DNA of 64,000 nt, taken from contig JADJLZ010000009.1 in the NCBI GenBank assembly GCA_016709875.1, positions 218,824 through 282,823 on the forward strand, in the 5' to 3' direction. The translations under genes were made by a program, and so were the position numbers. Shown piece after piece: positions 36,382-44,920 of this stretch (the first letter of the stretch is position 1; the number at the start of each line of letters is the position of its first letter). Source of the stretch: Planctomycetota bacterium. Lineage in GTDB: Bacteria; Planctomycetota; UBA1135; GCA-002686595. The notes under the pieces were generated by a model that ran no database searches, was not told the origin of the DNA, and was given only the letters and a program-made list of their open reading frames with translations.

Positions 36382-38046
36382 TCAGCGAACCCAGCGGTGG
36401 TCGCCGCCGGAGTCCTTTGCGAGCCAGCGCAGGATCTCGAAGTCCGTCCCGACGGACACCGTGTGGATTCGAATCCGCCGAACCTGGTTCCAGCGCTGGA
36501 CGTCGGCCCGGATGATCGCGGGATCGGTCTCCTTGCCGGCCGAGGGCTGTCCGTCGGAGAGGACGACGATGGTGTCCACCAGAGGATCCTCGAAGGCCGT
36601 CTCCAGCGCGTCGTAGAGGTTCGTGCCACCCTTGGCCCCCAGGCGCTCGATGTAGGTCTTCGCCTGTGCGCGCATCTCCGCCTCGGCCTTGGCGTCGCGC
36701 TCGCGCTCGCGCGCTGCGGCCTTCTCCTCGCGCGGCGGGGCGCGCTCGGGTCCCGAGCGCGGACCTGCGACGCCGCCGGCGCCTGATTTCGCCGCGCCGC
36801 CGAAGTCGACCAGGTGCTCGAGCCACGCGTCGACCCCGTCGTTGAAGCTGATGATGTTGAAGATCGAGCCGGGCGCGAGGTCCTGGACGATCTTCGCCAG
36901 TTCGAACTTCGCGGCCTCGATGCGCGCGGGCTTCTCGCCCGTGCCGGCCGCCGGCATGTCCTTGGGCACGTCCACCAGCGGCTGCTGCATGCTGCCGGAG
37001 ATGTCGATCACGAAGATCACGCGCTGGCTCTCGATCTCGACGCCGTAGAACTTGGCCGCGATGTAGGTCGAGCCAGCGCGCGCATCACGCTTGCGTTCGG
37101 AGCTGCGCGCGCCACCCGCGGAGGCGGGGAACTCGAAGCTCGAGGCGCTGTTCTTCCACCACTCCGCCCAACGCTGCGGGTCGTCGCCGAGCGGCATCGC
37201 GGTCAGGTGCTGCAGCACGCTGGCGAGGTCGGCGCGCAGGCGGCTGCCGTCGGGCTCGTGCGCGAGCTGCGCGATCAGCGCGCCCAGGCCGCGCTTGGTG
37301 AAGTGGCTCGCCATCCAGTCCAGCGCGATCGCGCGCGCGCTCCAGTCCGGCGAGGAGAGCGCCGCGAGGAAGAGTTCCTCGCGCGAACCATCCGCATCGC
37401 GCGCGAGTTCGGCCAGCGCGGCGTTGCGCACGGCGCTCGCCTTGTGGCTGGTGAGCTCGACCAGTCGCGTGTCCCAGGCTCCCCACTCGGGCGTCCCGCG
37501 GCGCAACTCGCTGATGCCGCGTACGACCGGCGCGAGCATTTCGGCGTCGCGCCCCTCGCGCAGGATGCCCTCGAGTGCCGGCAGGCTCGCGCGCGAGGCG
37601 TGCTTCACGAGCAGCTCGAGCGCCGCGGCGCGCACGCTCGCGGAGCGGTCCGGCAACAGGCGCTCGCGCACGGCGCGGTCGAGGAGCTCGTCCACGCAGC
37701 CGCGGCTGGCGTGCAGCAGGAAGAGCTTCTCGTGCTCCTGCCCCGGGCCGATGCGCCGCGCGAGTTCCTTGGCGGTCAGCGCGTCCTGGCAGCCCGCGAG
37801 CGCACCCGCGATGGCCTCGCGCAGTTGCGGCGGCGTGGTGAACTTCGTCCCGAGGTCGGCGAGGTCGCCGGCGAGCTTGCCGCACTCGCCGCGCTGCTGC
37901 GCGCCCGCGACGAGGCTCTTGGCAGCCTCGATGCGCGCCGCGAGGTCCTTGGAGTCGCGCAGCGTCTTCCAGTCCTCGGCCGGATCCCCCGCGCAAAGGC
38001 ACACGAACCAGAGCAGGGACAGCAGGCAGGCAAGGCGCGCAAGCAT
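36382..38046 (-). CDS. Exported HEAT plus von Willebrand factor A protein
   Basis: 554 residues. A signal peptide (LARLACLLSLLWFVCLCAG) precedes HEAT-like helices (residues 30-290: SVRAAALELLVKHASRASLPALEGIL; SAVRNAALAELARDADGS) closed by PQRWAEWWKNS. A VWA domain follows with an intact MIDAS: VIFVIDISGSMQQ (DxSxS near residue 348), the threonine loop GGTNLYDAL and VVLSDGQPSAG. A highly charged insert (residues about 425-460) interrupts the VWA fold. VWA-MIDAS domains bind protein ligands through Mg2+. The start is set by TATCCT eight bases upstream and no ribosome site. It is the first gene of the leftward five-gene run. Confidence 0.85.
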   Translation of the reverse strand: MLARLACLLSLLWFVCLCAGDPAEDWKTLRDSKDLAARIEAAKSLVAGAQQRGECGKLAGDLADLGTKFTTPPQLREAIAGALAGCQDALTAKELARRIGPGQEHEKLFLLHASRGCVDELLDRAVRERLLPDRSASVRAAALELLVKHASRASLPALEGILREGRDAEMLAPVVRGISELRRGTPEWGAWDTRLVELTSHKASAVRNAALAELARDADGSREELFLAALSSPDWSARAIALDWMASHFTKRGLGALIAQLAHEPDGSRLRADLASVLQHLTAMPLGDDPQRWAEWWKNSASSFEFPASAGGARSSERKRDARAGSTYIAAKFYGVEIESQRVIFVIDISGSMQQPLVDVPKDMPAAGTGEKPARIEAAKFELAKIVQDLAPGSIFNIISFNDGVDAWLEHLVDFGGAAKSGAGGVAGPRSGPERAPPREEKAAARERERDAKAEAEMRAQAKTYIERLGAKGGTNLYDALETAFEDPLVDTIVVLSDGQPSAGKETDPAIIRADVQRWNQVRRIRIHTVSVGTDFEILRWLAKDSGGDHRWVR

Positions 38047-38054
38047 GGCCGAAC

Positions 38055-38060
38055 AGGATA
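38055..38060 (-). promoter_or_regulatory. -10 box (TATCCT) of the VWA gene
   Basis: On the minus strand TATCCT ends eight bases before the ATG at 38046; no Shine-Dalgarno sequence. It lies just beyond the 3' end of pabC. Confidence 0.4.
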
Positions 38061-38064
38061 AGCC

Positions 38065-38904
38065 TCAGCGCGCGGCGAGCCAATGCGCCTCGGCCGCCGC
38101 GATGCGCTCGCGCAGGTCGCGCAGCACCGGCCCGTGCGAACCGGGCAATCCCGCAACGAGGCCCGCGATCTCGATCACCGGCAGGACCCGGCCGGTGGTG
38201 TTCGAGAGGAAGACCTCGCTCGCGCGTTCGAGATCGCGCAGCTCGAGCCGCTCCACGCGCTGCGCCAGGCAACCGCGCTCGAGTTCCTCGAGGATCACGC
38301 CGCGCATCACCCCAGCCAGGCAACCGCGCTGCGTCGAGGGCGTGCACACGACGCCGTCGACCACGGCCCACACGTTCGAGAGCGTGCCCTCGCACACGTC
38401 GCCGTCCTTGGTGAGCATCAGCGCCTCGAAGGCGCCCGCGGCGAGCGCGCGCTCGCGCAGCAGCACGTTGCGCAGCCGGTTCGTCGACTTGTAGCTCTCG
38501 AGCGGATCGTGCGCGTCCTTCGCGTCGCGCTCGAGCGTCACGCGCACGCCGGGATCGGGCGGACGCACGATCGCGCGCGCGCCGATCACCAGCGTCGAAC
38601 CAGCCTCCGGCACGCCGCGCGTCAGCGTCAGCCGCAGCGCGCAGTCGCGTTGGCCCAGCGCCGCGCAGTACTCCTCCACCGCACGCTGCGGGTCGAAGCG
38701 GCGCGCGATGCACAGGCCCGCCGCACCCTGCTCCAGGCGCGCGAGGTGTCGATCGAGGAACCAGGCCGTGCCCGCTTCGCGCAGCACCGTTTCGAAGACC
38801 GAGAGCCCCGAGAGCAGGCCCTGGTCGTCGCTCGAGACGCAGCCCTCGCCCGGCGCGAAGAGGCGCCCGTCGATCCAGCTGGGGAAGCGCTCGAAAGAGC
38901 TCAT
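38065..38904 (-). CDS. pabC: Aminodeoxychorismate lyase-like class IV aminotransferase
   Basis: 279 residues of fold-type IV PLP enzymes. The lysine in LESYKSTNRL (Lys139) is the expected Schiff-base residue; VCEGTLSNVWAV and GCLAGVMRGVILEEL complete the cofactor site. Location decides the role: its ATG overlaps the pabB stop (ATGA), so it should cleave aminodeoxychorismate to 4-aminobenzoate and pyruvate for folate synthesis. A branched-chain or D-amino-acid aminotransferase cannot be excluded from motifs alone. Confidence 0.85.
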   Translation of the reverse strand: MSSFERFPSWIDGRLFAPGEGCVSSDDQGLLSGLSVFETVLREAGTAWFLDRHLARLEQGAAGLCIARRFDPQRAVEEYCAALGQRDCALRLTLTRGVPEAGSTLVIGARAIVRPPDPGVRVTLERDAKDAHDPLESYKSTNRLRNVLLRERALAAGAFEALMLTKDGDVCEGTLSNVWAVVDGVVCTPSTQRGCLAGVMRGVILEELERGCLAQRVERLELRDLERASEVFLSNTTGRVLPVIEIAGLVAGLPGSHGPVLRDLRERIAAAEAHWLAAR

Positions 38905-40250
38905 CGGCCCGCCTCCGCGCGCTCGGGCTCGCCTTCGAGCGTCGCGACCAGACGCTCGGCCTTGAGCAGCGTCTCCTGTTCCTCCGCGCGCGCGTCCGAG
39001 CACCAGGTGATCCCGCCGCCAACGTGGAAGCTGAATTCGCCCGCGTCGCGCTCGCCCGTGCGCGGACGCCAGACGAGCGTGCGGATCAGGATGTTCCAGC
39101 AGGCGTTGCCGCGCACGTCCTGGAAGCCGAGCGAGCCGCTGAAGAAGCCGCGGCCCTCGCGCTCCTCGCGCGCGATCGCGGCCATGCTCGCGAGCTTGGG
39201 CGCGCCTGTGATCGAGCCACCGGGGAAGAGCGCCGCGAGCGCATCGAGCGCGTCTTTGCCGCTCGCGAGTTCGGCCACGACGTCGGCCAGCAGGTGGTGC
39301 ACGCCGGCGTAGCTCTCGAGTCTGGGGAAGCCGCCCTCGACGCGCACGCCGCCGGGCCGCGCCACGCGGCCGAGGTCGTTGCGCACCAGGTCGACGATCA
39401 TCGCCAGCTCGGCGCGATCCTTCTCGCTTTCGAGCAGCGCCCGTGCGAGCGCGCGGTCGTCGCGCGCGTCGGCGGTGCGGCGCGCGGTACCCTTGATCGG
39501 CCGCGAGCGCGCGAGCCCGCCATCGACTTCGAGCAGGAGCTCGGGCGAAGCCGAGAGCAGCGCGCCCGCGCCGAAGTCGAGAAAGCCCATGTAGGGCGCC
39601 GGGTTGACGCGCGCGAGGCGCTCGAACCACGCGACCGGGGCGCCCTGCACCGCGCGCGTGAAGCGGTGCGCGAGGTTCGCCTGGTAGTACTCGCCGGCCG
39701 CGATGTCCTCGCGCACGCGTTCGACGCGCGCGATGTGCTCTGCGGCGCTCGTGTGGCGCACGAGTGGACCCGCCTGGCGCGGGAGCGAGAGCGCCGGAGC
39801 GGGACCGTCCAGGCGTGCGCGCACGCGCGCCTCCCGTGCGCAGTCGCCCAGCGCGAGCCAGCACTCGCCGCTCGCGCAATCGCGCACGAGGAAGTCGGTG
39901 TAGAAGCCGCCGACCAGCTGCGGCAACTCCCAGGGATCGCGCGGCAGCGCGACGCGCGTCTCGCCCGCCGCGCCCAGGTCGTAGGCGAGCGCACCGAGGA
40001 AACCTCCCGCGAAGGGGCCGGGCACCTGGGCCGGCGCGAGCTCGAGCGCGCGCAGACGTGTGCCGATCTCCGCGATCGAACGCGGCGCGGGAGCGTGCTC
40101 GAGCGGATCGAAGGCGAGCCAGCCGAAGCGGCCGGGATCCGCGCCCGCGCCCTCGAGCAACGCCAGACCGCGCGCGTCGGCGAAGCGCGGCAGCCACTCG
40201 CGCAGCGGTCCGGTGCGCCCCAGCGGAACGACGCGCGGGACGGCTCGCAC
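38901..40250 (-). CDS. pabB: Aminodeoxychorismate synthase component I
   Basis: 449 residues from GTG 40250. The chorismate-binding fold is plain: EYYQANLAHRF, GALLSASPELLLEV, RSRPIKGTARR, SEKDRAELAMIVDLVRNDLG, LFPGGSITGAPKL and FHVGGGITWCSD. RPIKGT carries the catalytic lysine typical of PabB and its relatives. It converts chorismate to aminodeoxychorismate with ammonia from a glutaminase (PabA), which is not present here. The gene starts three bases after the MFS transporter stop and overlaps pabC. Confidence 0.92.
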   Translation of the reverse strand: MRAVPRVVPLGRTGPLREWLPRFADARGLALLEGAGADPGRFGWLAFDPLEHAPAPRSIAEIGTRLRALELAPAQVPGPFAGGFLGALAYDLGAAGETRVALPRDPWELPQLVGGFYTDFLVRDCASGECWLALGDCAREARVRARLDGPAPALSLPRQAGPLVRHTSAAEHIARVERVREDIAAGEYYQANLAHRFTRAVQGAPVAWFERLARVNPAPYMGFLDFGAGALLSASPELLLEVDGGLARSRPIKGTARRTADARDDRALARALLESEKDRAELAMIVDLVRNDLGRVARPGGVRVEGGFPRLESYAGVHHLLADVVAELASGKDALDALAALFPGGSITGAPKLASMAAIAREEREGRGFFSGSLGFQDVRGNACWNILIRTLVWRPRTGERDAGEFSFHVGGGITWCSDARAEEQETLLKAERLVATLEGEPERAEAGR

Positions 40251-40253
40251 GCT

Positions 40254-41546
40254 TCAGCCCTCCGCGACCACTTCGGCTTCGCCGTGGCGCGGGAAAGTGG
40301 CGGCGTAGCGCCGGTGGTAGGTCCAGGCGATCAGCGTCGAGACGAGCAGCAACCCGCAGGCCGCGAAGAACGGGCTGCGCGCGCCGAAGACGCCGAAGAG
40401 CGTGCCGGCGAAGACCGGCGCGAGCAACCGCGCGAGGCTCCCGCCCGACTGGTTCAAACCCAGGAACGCGCCCTGGCGCTCGGCCGGCACCGCGCGCGAG
40501 AGCAATCCGTTCACCGACGGATTGGAGAGGCCGAATCCGCAGGGCATCAAGATGCAGCCCGCGATCACGACGCCCCAGGTCGGTGCGCCGCCGATGATGC
40601 CCAGCGCGACACCCAGGATCGCGGGACCCGCGACGGCCAGGCGCGTCTCGCCGAAGCGCGGCACGAGGCGTCGGATGAACCCGCCCTGGATCAGGGCCGA
40701 GATGACACCCACGCCAAAGAGGTAGTAGCCCGCGATCGGCGCTGCGCGCAGCACGTCGTCCATCGTCGCGGCGCCGATCGCTGCGGGCTGGTTGAAGCTC
40801 TCGGGGAACTTCGCCAGGCCGAAGTAGATGAACATCGTCTCGAAGCAGGCGAAGGCGACGATGTTGAAGAAGTTGAGCAGCAGCAGCAGCCCGACCCGGC
40901 CGTTGGCGAGAGCCTCGCGCACCTGGCGCATGCCGAAGACCCGCGATCCGGCCGAGTGCCGCGCGGGCTCGGGCAGCTTGAAGTAGCCGAACACGGCGGC
41001 GCACAGCGAGAGCGCCGCGGCGGCGTAGCCGGGAACGGGCGGAAGCTGTCCCTCGACGTGCGCGACGCCGGCGAGAACTCCGCCCAGCAGCGGGCCGAAG
41101 GTGAAGCCCAGGCCGAAGGCCGCGCCGATCATGCCCATGCCCTTGGCGCGGTCCTTGGCGTCGGTCACGTCGGCGATGTAGGCCTGCGCCACCGAGATGT
41201 TCGCGCCGAAGAAGCCCGCGAGCAAGCGCGAGGCGTAGAGCAGCGCCATCGAGTTCGCGTGCGCGAAGAGCGCGTAGGAGGCCGCGGTCCCGATCAATCC
41301 GCCGATCAGCACCGGCCTGCGCCCGATGCGGTCGGAGAGCCGCCCCCACATCGGTGCGAAGATGAGCTGCATGCCCGAGAAGCACGAGAACAGGAGCCCC
41401 GTCTCGAGTCCGCTCGACTGGAAGGCCTTCGAGTAGATCGGCAGCAGCGGGATGACGATCCCGAACCCCAGCAGGTCGATGAAGACCGTCAGGAAGATGA
41501 ACAGCAGCGGGGACCGCCCTGCGCGGGCTGGCTTTTGGGGATCCAT
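40254..41546 (-). CDS. MFS transporter (TetA-type)
   Basis: 430 residues with about twelve membrane helices. The loop 2-3 signature GRLSDRIGRRPVLIGG and the helix IADVTDAKDRAKGMGMIGAAFGLGFTFGPLLGG mark the drug-proton antiporter (DHA1, TetA-like) branch. ATG 41546 is preferred over the in-frame GTG at 41576 because a TATACT box ends ten bases before it. The substrate is unknown; being first in a pabB-pabC transcript, it might export a related aromatic compound, but that is only a guess from position. Confidence 0.87.
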   Translation of the reverse strand: MDPQKPARAGRSPLLFIFLTVFIDLLGFGIVIPLLPIYSKAFQSSGLETGLLFSCFSGMQLIFAPMWGRLSDRIGRRPVLIGGLIGTAASYALFAHANSMALLYASRLLAGFFGANISVAQAYIADVTDAKDRAKGMGMIGAAFGLGFTFGPLLGGVLAGVAHVEGQLPPVPGYAAAALSLCAAVFGYFKLPEPARHSAGSRVFGMRQVREALANGRVGLLLLLNFFNIVAFACFETMFIYFGLAKFPESFNQPAAIGAATMDDVLRAAPIAGYYLFGVGVISALIQGGFIRRLVPRFGETRLAVAGPAILGVALGIIGGAPTWGVVIAGCILMPCGFGLSNPSVNGLLSRAVPAERQGAFLGLNQSGGSLARLLAPVFAGTLFGVFGARSPFFAACGLLLVSTLIAWTYHRRYAATFPRHGEAEVVAEG

Positions 41547-41556
41547 GGAACGCGAC

Positions 41557-41562
41557 AGTATA
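41557..41562 (-). promoter_or_regulatory. -10 box (TATACT) of the MFS-pabB-pabC transcript
   Basis: On the minus strand TATACT ends ten bases before ATG 41546, with no ribosome site; it also lies inside any GTG-initiated reading from 41576, arguing against that start. Confidence 0.45.
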
Positions 41563-41651
41563 GGAATCGGGCGCACCCGCGGGACGCTGGGAACTCCTTT
41601 CCCACTCGAGCTTCAGGTTGTCGGCGGCTTGCCTCCGATAGGAGTCCAGTC

Positions 41652-42083
41652 ATGAAGCACCAGCTCAGCTTTGCCGTCATCGCCTTCGCGCTCCTCGCCT
41701 CGTCCATGGCGTTCAGTGCCTCCGCGCCGCAGCAGGACCCGCTCGAGCAGCGCCTCGATGCGATCCAAAAGGACATCCTCGACTCGCGCACGCGCACCGA
41801 GCAGCTCGTGGTCGAGTTGAAGGGCGCGCGCAAGACGCTCGAAGAAGCGCAGAAGTACATCGACGCGCAGGCACAGGCCGCCAAGGCCATGGCGGCGGTG
41901 CTCGACGAGTCGGAGAAGGCCGGCTTCACCTACGGCATCAATCCCGATTCGCGCGAGTTGCTCCTGAAGGGCTGGCGCGAGGAACTCGGGACGCTGCAGC
42001 AGGGGGTGCCCGCGCCGCTGCCTGCGGCGAAGGACGCCAAGGACGCCAAGGACGCCAAGCCTCTGGAGCTCAAGAAGCCCTGA
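41652..42083 (+). CDS. Small secreted coiled-coil protein
   Basis: 143 residues. A signal peptide (FAVIAFALLASSMAFSASA) is followed by a predicted coiled coil (LEQRLDAIQKDILDSRTRTEQL to about residue 90) and a tail with three KDA repeats ending KPLELKKP. TAGGAG seven bases before ATG serves as the ribosome site. No family is recognised; a periplasmic structural protein is likely. Confidence 0.7.
   Translation: MKHQLSFAVIAFALLASSMAFSASAPQQDPLEQRLDAIQKDILDSRTRTEQLVVELKGARKTLEEAQKYIDAQAQAAKAMAAVLDESEKAGFTYGINPDSRELLLKGWREELGTLQQGVPAPLPAAKDAKDAKDAKPLELKKP
42030..42059 (+). repeat. Three 9-bp repeats (Lys-Asp-Ala)
   Basis: AAGGACGCC occurs three times in tandem, followed by AAG, in the tail of the coiled-coil secreted protein. 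It is a simple in-frame slippage repeat. Confidence 0.85.
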
Positions 42084-42114
42084 TCCGGGCCGGCGCTCGC
42101 AAGCCGTGAATCCG

Positions 42115-42717
42115 ATGAGCGACCCGCTTCCGAAGGCCCCGCTGCCCCGCACGCTGCGCGCGCTCGCGCAGCGCTTCGATCTTTCGAAGCTCGCCGTGCT
42201 CGAAATCGGCTGCGGGAGCGGCGCCAACCTGCAGCACTTCTCCGAGCGCAGCCTGGGTCTGGACCGCGATCCCGCCTGCATCGCCGAGGTCAGCGCGCGC
42301 GGCCTGCGGGCCGTGAAGCGCGACGTCTCGCGCTGGGGCTGGAGCCAGGACCTCGGCCGCTTCGACCTCGTATGGATCTCCGGGCTGCTCGTGGAGCTCG
42401 AGGAACCGCGCGCCTTCCTGGAGGAAGTCGGCTGCGTGCTCGAGCCCGAGGGCCGCGTGCTCGTGGCCGAGTGGCTCTGGCCCGAGAGCCCGGTCGCTGC
42501 CACAGCGCTCTCCTGCCTCGTGCCCGGCGGTCGCACCACGCTCACCGAGCCCGAAAACCGTCGGCGCTACCACCGCCGCACGCTCGCCGCCGATCTGGGC
42601 GCCGCGGGCCTCGTGATCGAATCGTCCTTCAACCACAGCCTGCCTCCGGGTGCTCTCGCGCGAGCACTGGATTCGTTCTGGCCACCGCGTACGATCGTGG
42701 CCAGACCGGCAGGCTGA
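42115..42717 (+). CDS. Class I SAM-dependent methyltransferase
   Basis: 200 residues from ATG 42115; GTG 42106 is an equally possible start adding three residues. The SAM-binding motif I is VLEIGCGSGANL, followed by an acidic strand end (GLDRD), FDLVWISGLLVEL (motif IV region) and LEPEGRVLVAEW. The substrate is unknown. It lies 31 bases after the coiled-coil gene and five bases before the next secreted protein. Confidence 0.83.
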   Translation: MSDPLPKAPLPRTLRALAQRFDLSKLAVLEIGCGSGANLQHFSERSLGLDRDPACIAEVSARGLRAVKRDVSRWGWSQDLGRFDLVWISGLLVELEEPRAFLEEVGCVLEPEGRVLVAEWLWPESPVAATALSCLVPGGRTTLTEPENRRRYHRRTLAADLGAAGLVIESSFNHSLPPGALARALDSFWPPRTIVARPAG

Positions 42718-42721
42718 CTCG

Positions 42722-43546
42722 ATGCTTCAATTCGTCCCGCTGCTTCTCGCTCTCGCGCTTTCACCGACCCAGCAGAGCTGGCGCAGCGATCCGATCTGGT
42801 ACGACGGCCAGGCCGAGGTCGCGGTCTACGAATGCGAGCGCGAGGTCTACGGCGCGCCGCGCCACTACCAGGCGAGCGTCTACACCAACAAGGAGAACGT
42901 CGACCCGCGCACGAGCTGCAAGAGCGCGGGCGAGAAGGGCCTGGAGGTATTCAAGCACCACTGGCGCGAGCGCATCCCGACGCCCAACTACGACTACGAC
43001 TACTCGACGATGAGCTACAGCGTCGCGGCCGACATGACGCCCTTCAAGCTCTCGATGAGCTCGCACGAGGACTGCGGCGCGAGCCTGAAGGAGCTCTGGC
43101 GCGACGAGGACGGCCGCACGCTTTGGAACACCTCGAACTACTTCCCCGGCGGCGGCAACCGCTCGGGCAAGTTCGCGCAGGCGAAGAACCTCGCCTTCGA
43201 GGACGCGCTCACGCTCGCCCTGCGCGACTACGATTTCGAGAAGCAGCCCGAACTCACGCTCGCGCTGGTGCCCTTCCAGCGCGTCAACATCGCCACGAAG
43301 CTCGAGCCGCTCGAGGCGCACCTGCGCTACGTCGGCAAGAGCGAGCTCGAGCTGCCGATCGGCAAGGTGCAGGCGCACGAGCTCGCACTCTTCGATGCCA
43401 AGGGCGAGCGCATCGCCGGCTACTGGTTCCACGCGCAGGGCGCCGCGCCCTGGTTGCACGTGCTGGTGCAGTGGGAACGCCCGGCGCAGAAGATCCGCGC
43501 CCGGCTCGTCTCGCAGACGCGCAAGGCCTACTGGAAGCGCGACTGA
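42722..43546 (+). CDS. Secreted protein of unknown function
   Basis: 274 residues. The leader MLQFVPLLLALALSPTQQ suggests export. The mature part is rich in aromatic residues and beta strands (WYDGQAEVAVYECEREVYG, YDYDYSTMSYSVAADMTPFKLS, GKSELELPIGKVQAHELALFD, WLHVLVQWERP). No family is recognised. It is followed after five bases by the xerC-like gene, so the methyltransferase, this gene and xerC may be one transcript. Confidence 0.7.
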   Translation: MLQFVPLLLALALSPTQQSWRSDPIWYDGQAEVAVYECEREVYGAPRHYQASVYTNKENVDPRTSCKSAGEKGLEVFKHHWRERIPTPNYDYDYSTMSYSVAADMTPFKLSMSSHEDCGASLKELWRDEDGRTLWNTSNYFPGGGNRSGKFAQAKNLAFEDALTLALRDYDFEKQPELTLALVPFQRVNIATKLEPLEAHLRYVGKSELELPIGKVQAHELALFDAKGERIAGYWFHAQGAAPWLHVLVQWERPAQKIRARLVSQTRKAYWKRD

Positions 43547-43551
43547 GCGGA

Positions 43552-44464
43552 ATGCGCGCCCACGTCGATGCCTACCTGCGCGAGCTCGCCGCCGCGCGCG
43601 GCGCGTCGCCGCACACGCTGCGCGCCTACCGCGGCGATCTGGAGCACTTCTGCGCCTTCATGGCCGAGCGCGGCCACGAAAAGCCGGCCGAGATCACGCC
43701 GCGCGCGCTGCGCGCCTGGCTCGCGGCGCTCGACGAGCGCGGCCTCGCCAAGAGCACGCTGCAGCGCAAGCTCTCGGCCGCGCGCTCGTTCCTGAAGCAT
43801 CTCTTGCGCCAGGGCAAGATCGACGCGCACCCCGCCGCCGGCCTGCGCCAGCGCCGCGGCGAGCGCAAGCTGCCCGCCGCGCTCTCGGTCGAGGAGCTCG
43901 AGACGCTGCTCGCCGCCCCCGACGCCGCGAAGATCGACGGCGCGCGCGACCGCGCGCTGCTCGAGCTCACCTACTCGGCCGGCACGCGCGCGGCCGAGAC
44001 CGTCGGCCTGGACCGCGGCGACCTCGACCTATCGCGCGGCCTCGTGCGCCTGTTCGGCAAGGGCCGCAAGGAACGCATGGGAGCCCTGGGTCCGCAGGCT
44101 GTCGCCGCGCTGCGCACCTACCTCGATCACCCCGAGCGTCCCAAGCCCGTCCTGCGCGCCAAGCAGGCCGTCTTCCTCAATGCGCGCGGCGGAAGGTTGA
44201 CGACGCGCAGCCTCGGCCGCATCCTCGAACGCTACCTGCGCGAGTCGGGCCTCGTCCGCCACGCGACCCCACACACGCTGCGACACAGCTTCACGACGCA
44301 TCTGCTCGACCGCGGAGCGGACCTGCGCAGCGTCCAGGAGCTGCTCGGCCGCGCACCTCACGACCACACAGATCTACACGCACGTCTCCATCGAACGCTT
44401 GCGAGCCACCTACGAAAAGGCGCACCCCCGCGCCGGAAAGACCCGCAAGAGCGCGGGACACTGA
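43552..44464 (+). pseudogene. xerC: XerC/XerD-type tyrosine recombinase, frameshifted
   Basis: The N-terminal SAM-like core-binding domain (YLRELAAARGASPHTLRAYRGDL) and the catalytic domain (ELTYSAGTRAAE with the first Arg, [37 protein letters not shown]) are intact to about 44347. There GGCC precedes GCGCACCTC where GGC CAC GCG is expected: two bases are missing, removing the conserved His of LGHA. The remaining frame supplies [16 protein letters not shown] with the nucleophilic Tyr and ends at 44464, directly before the next ATG. As read, the ORF cannot make an active recombinase. Because XerC is normally needed for chromosome dimer resolution, a sequencing error, a second intact xer gene or a Xer paralogue are all possible. 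Confidence 0.85.
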
Positions 44465-44920
44465 ATGACGGAAGAACTGTTCCGCGCCCAGCGCCCCTGG
44501 TCCGCCAAGCGCCCCTCCAAGCTCGTCGTGTGCTGCTCCGACGGCCGCTGGCACGGCCAGATCCAGGAGTTCGTCGCCAAGGAAGTCGACCACCGCTCCG
44601 ACATGTTCGCCGTGCCCGGCGGACCGGCGGTGATCGACGCGATGAGCTCGAGCTACGAAGAGTCGAAGATCTTCGACAACGGGATGCACCTCTTCGTGCA
44701 GTACCACAACCTCGACTCGGTCTGGCTGATCAGCCACCACGACTGCGCCTTCTACCGCGTGCGCTACCCGGATCTCGACGACACGCAGCGCCTCACGCGC
44801 CAGCGCGAGGATCTGCTGCGCGCGGCGCGACTGGTCAAGGCGCGCTACCCCGAGTTCGAGGTGAAGTGCATGCACGCCACCTTCCACGAGGGCATGGTGG
44901 CGTTCGAGCCGGTCGAGTGA
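44465..44920 (+). CDS. Beta-carbonic-anhydrase-like protein
   Basis: 151 residues. The zinc-site pattern of beta-carbonic anhydrases is present: C24-S-D26-G-R28 and H91-H-D-C94, with VPGG (50-53) between. It is shorter than true beta-carbonic anhydrases (about 200 residues) and lacks part of their N-terminal arm, so CO2 hydration is not assured; related small proteins have unknown activity. The ATG follows the xerC stop without a gap, indicating translational coupling. Confidence 0.7.
   Translation: MTEELFRAQRPWSAKRPSKLVVCCSDGRWHGQIQEFVAKEVDHRSDMFAVPGGPAVIDAMSSSYEESKIFDNGMHLFVQYHNLDSVWLISHHDCAFYRVRYPDLDDTQRLTRQREDLLRAARLVKARYPEFEVKCMHATFHEGMVAFEPVE

Noticed and set aside
43552..44464. Integrase of a mobile element
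   Set aside because: Size, motifs and context fit chromosomal XerC; no element ends, cargo genes or attachment repeats flank it.
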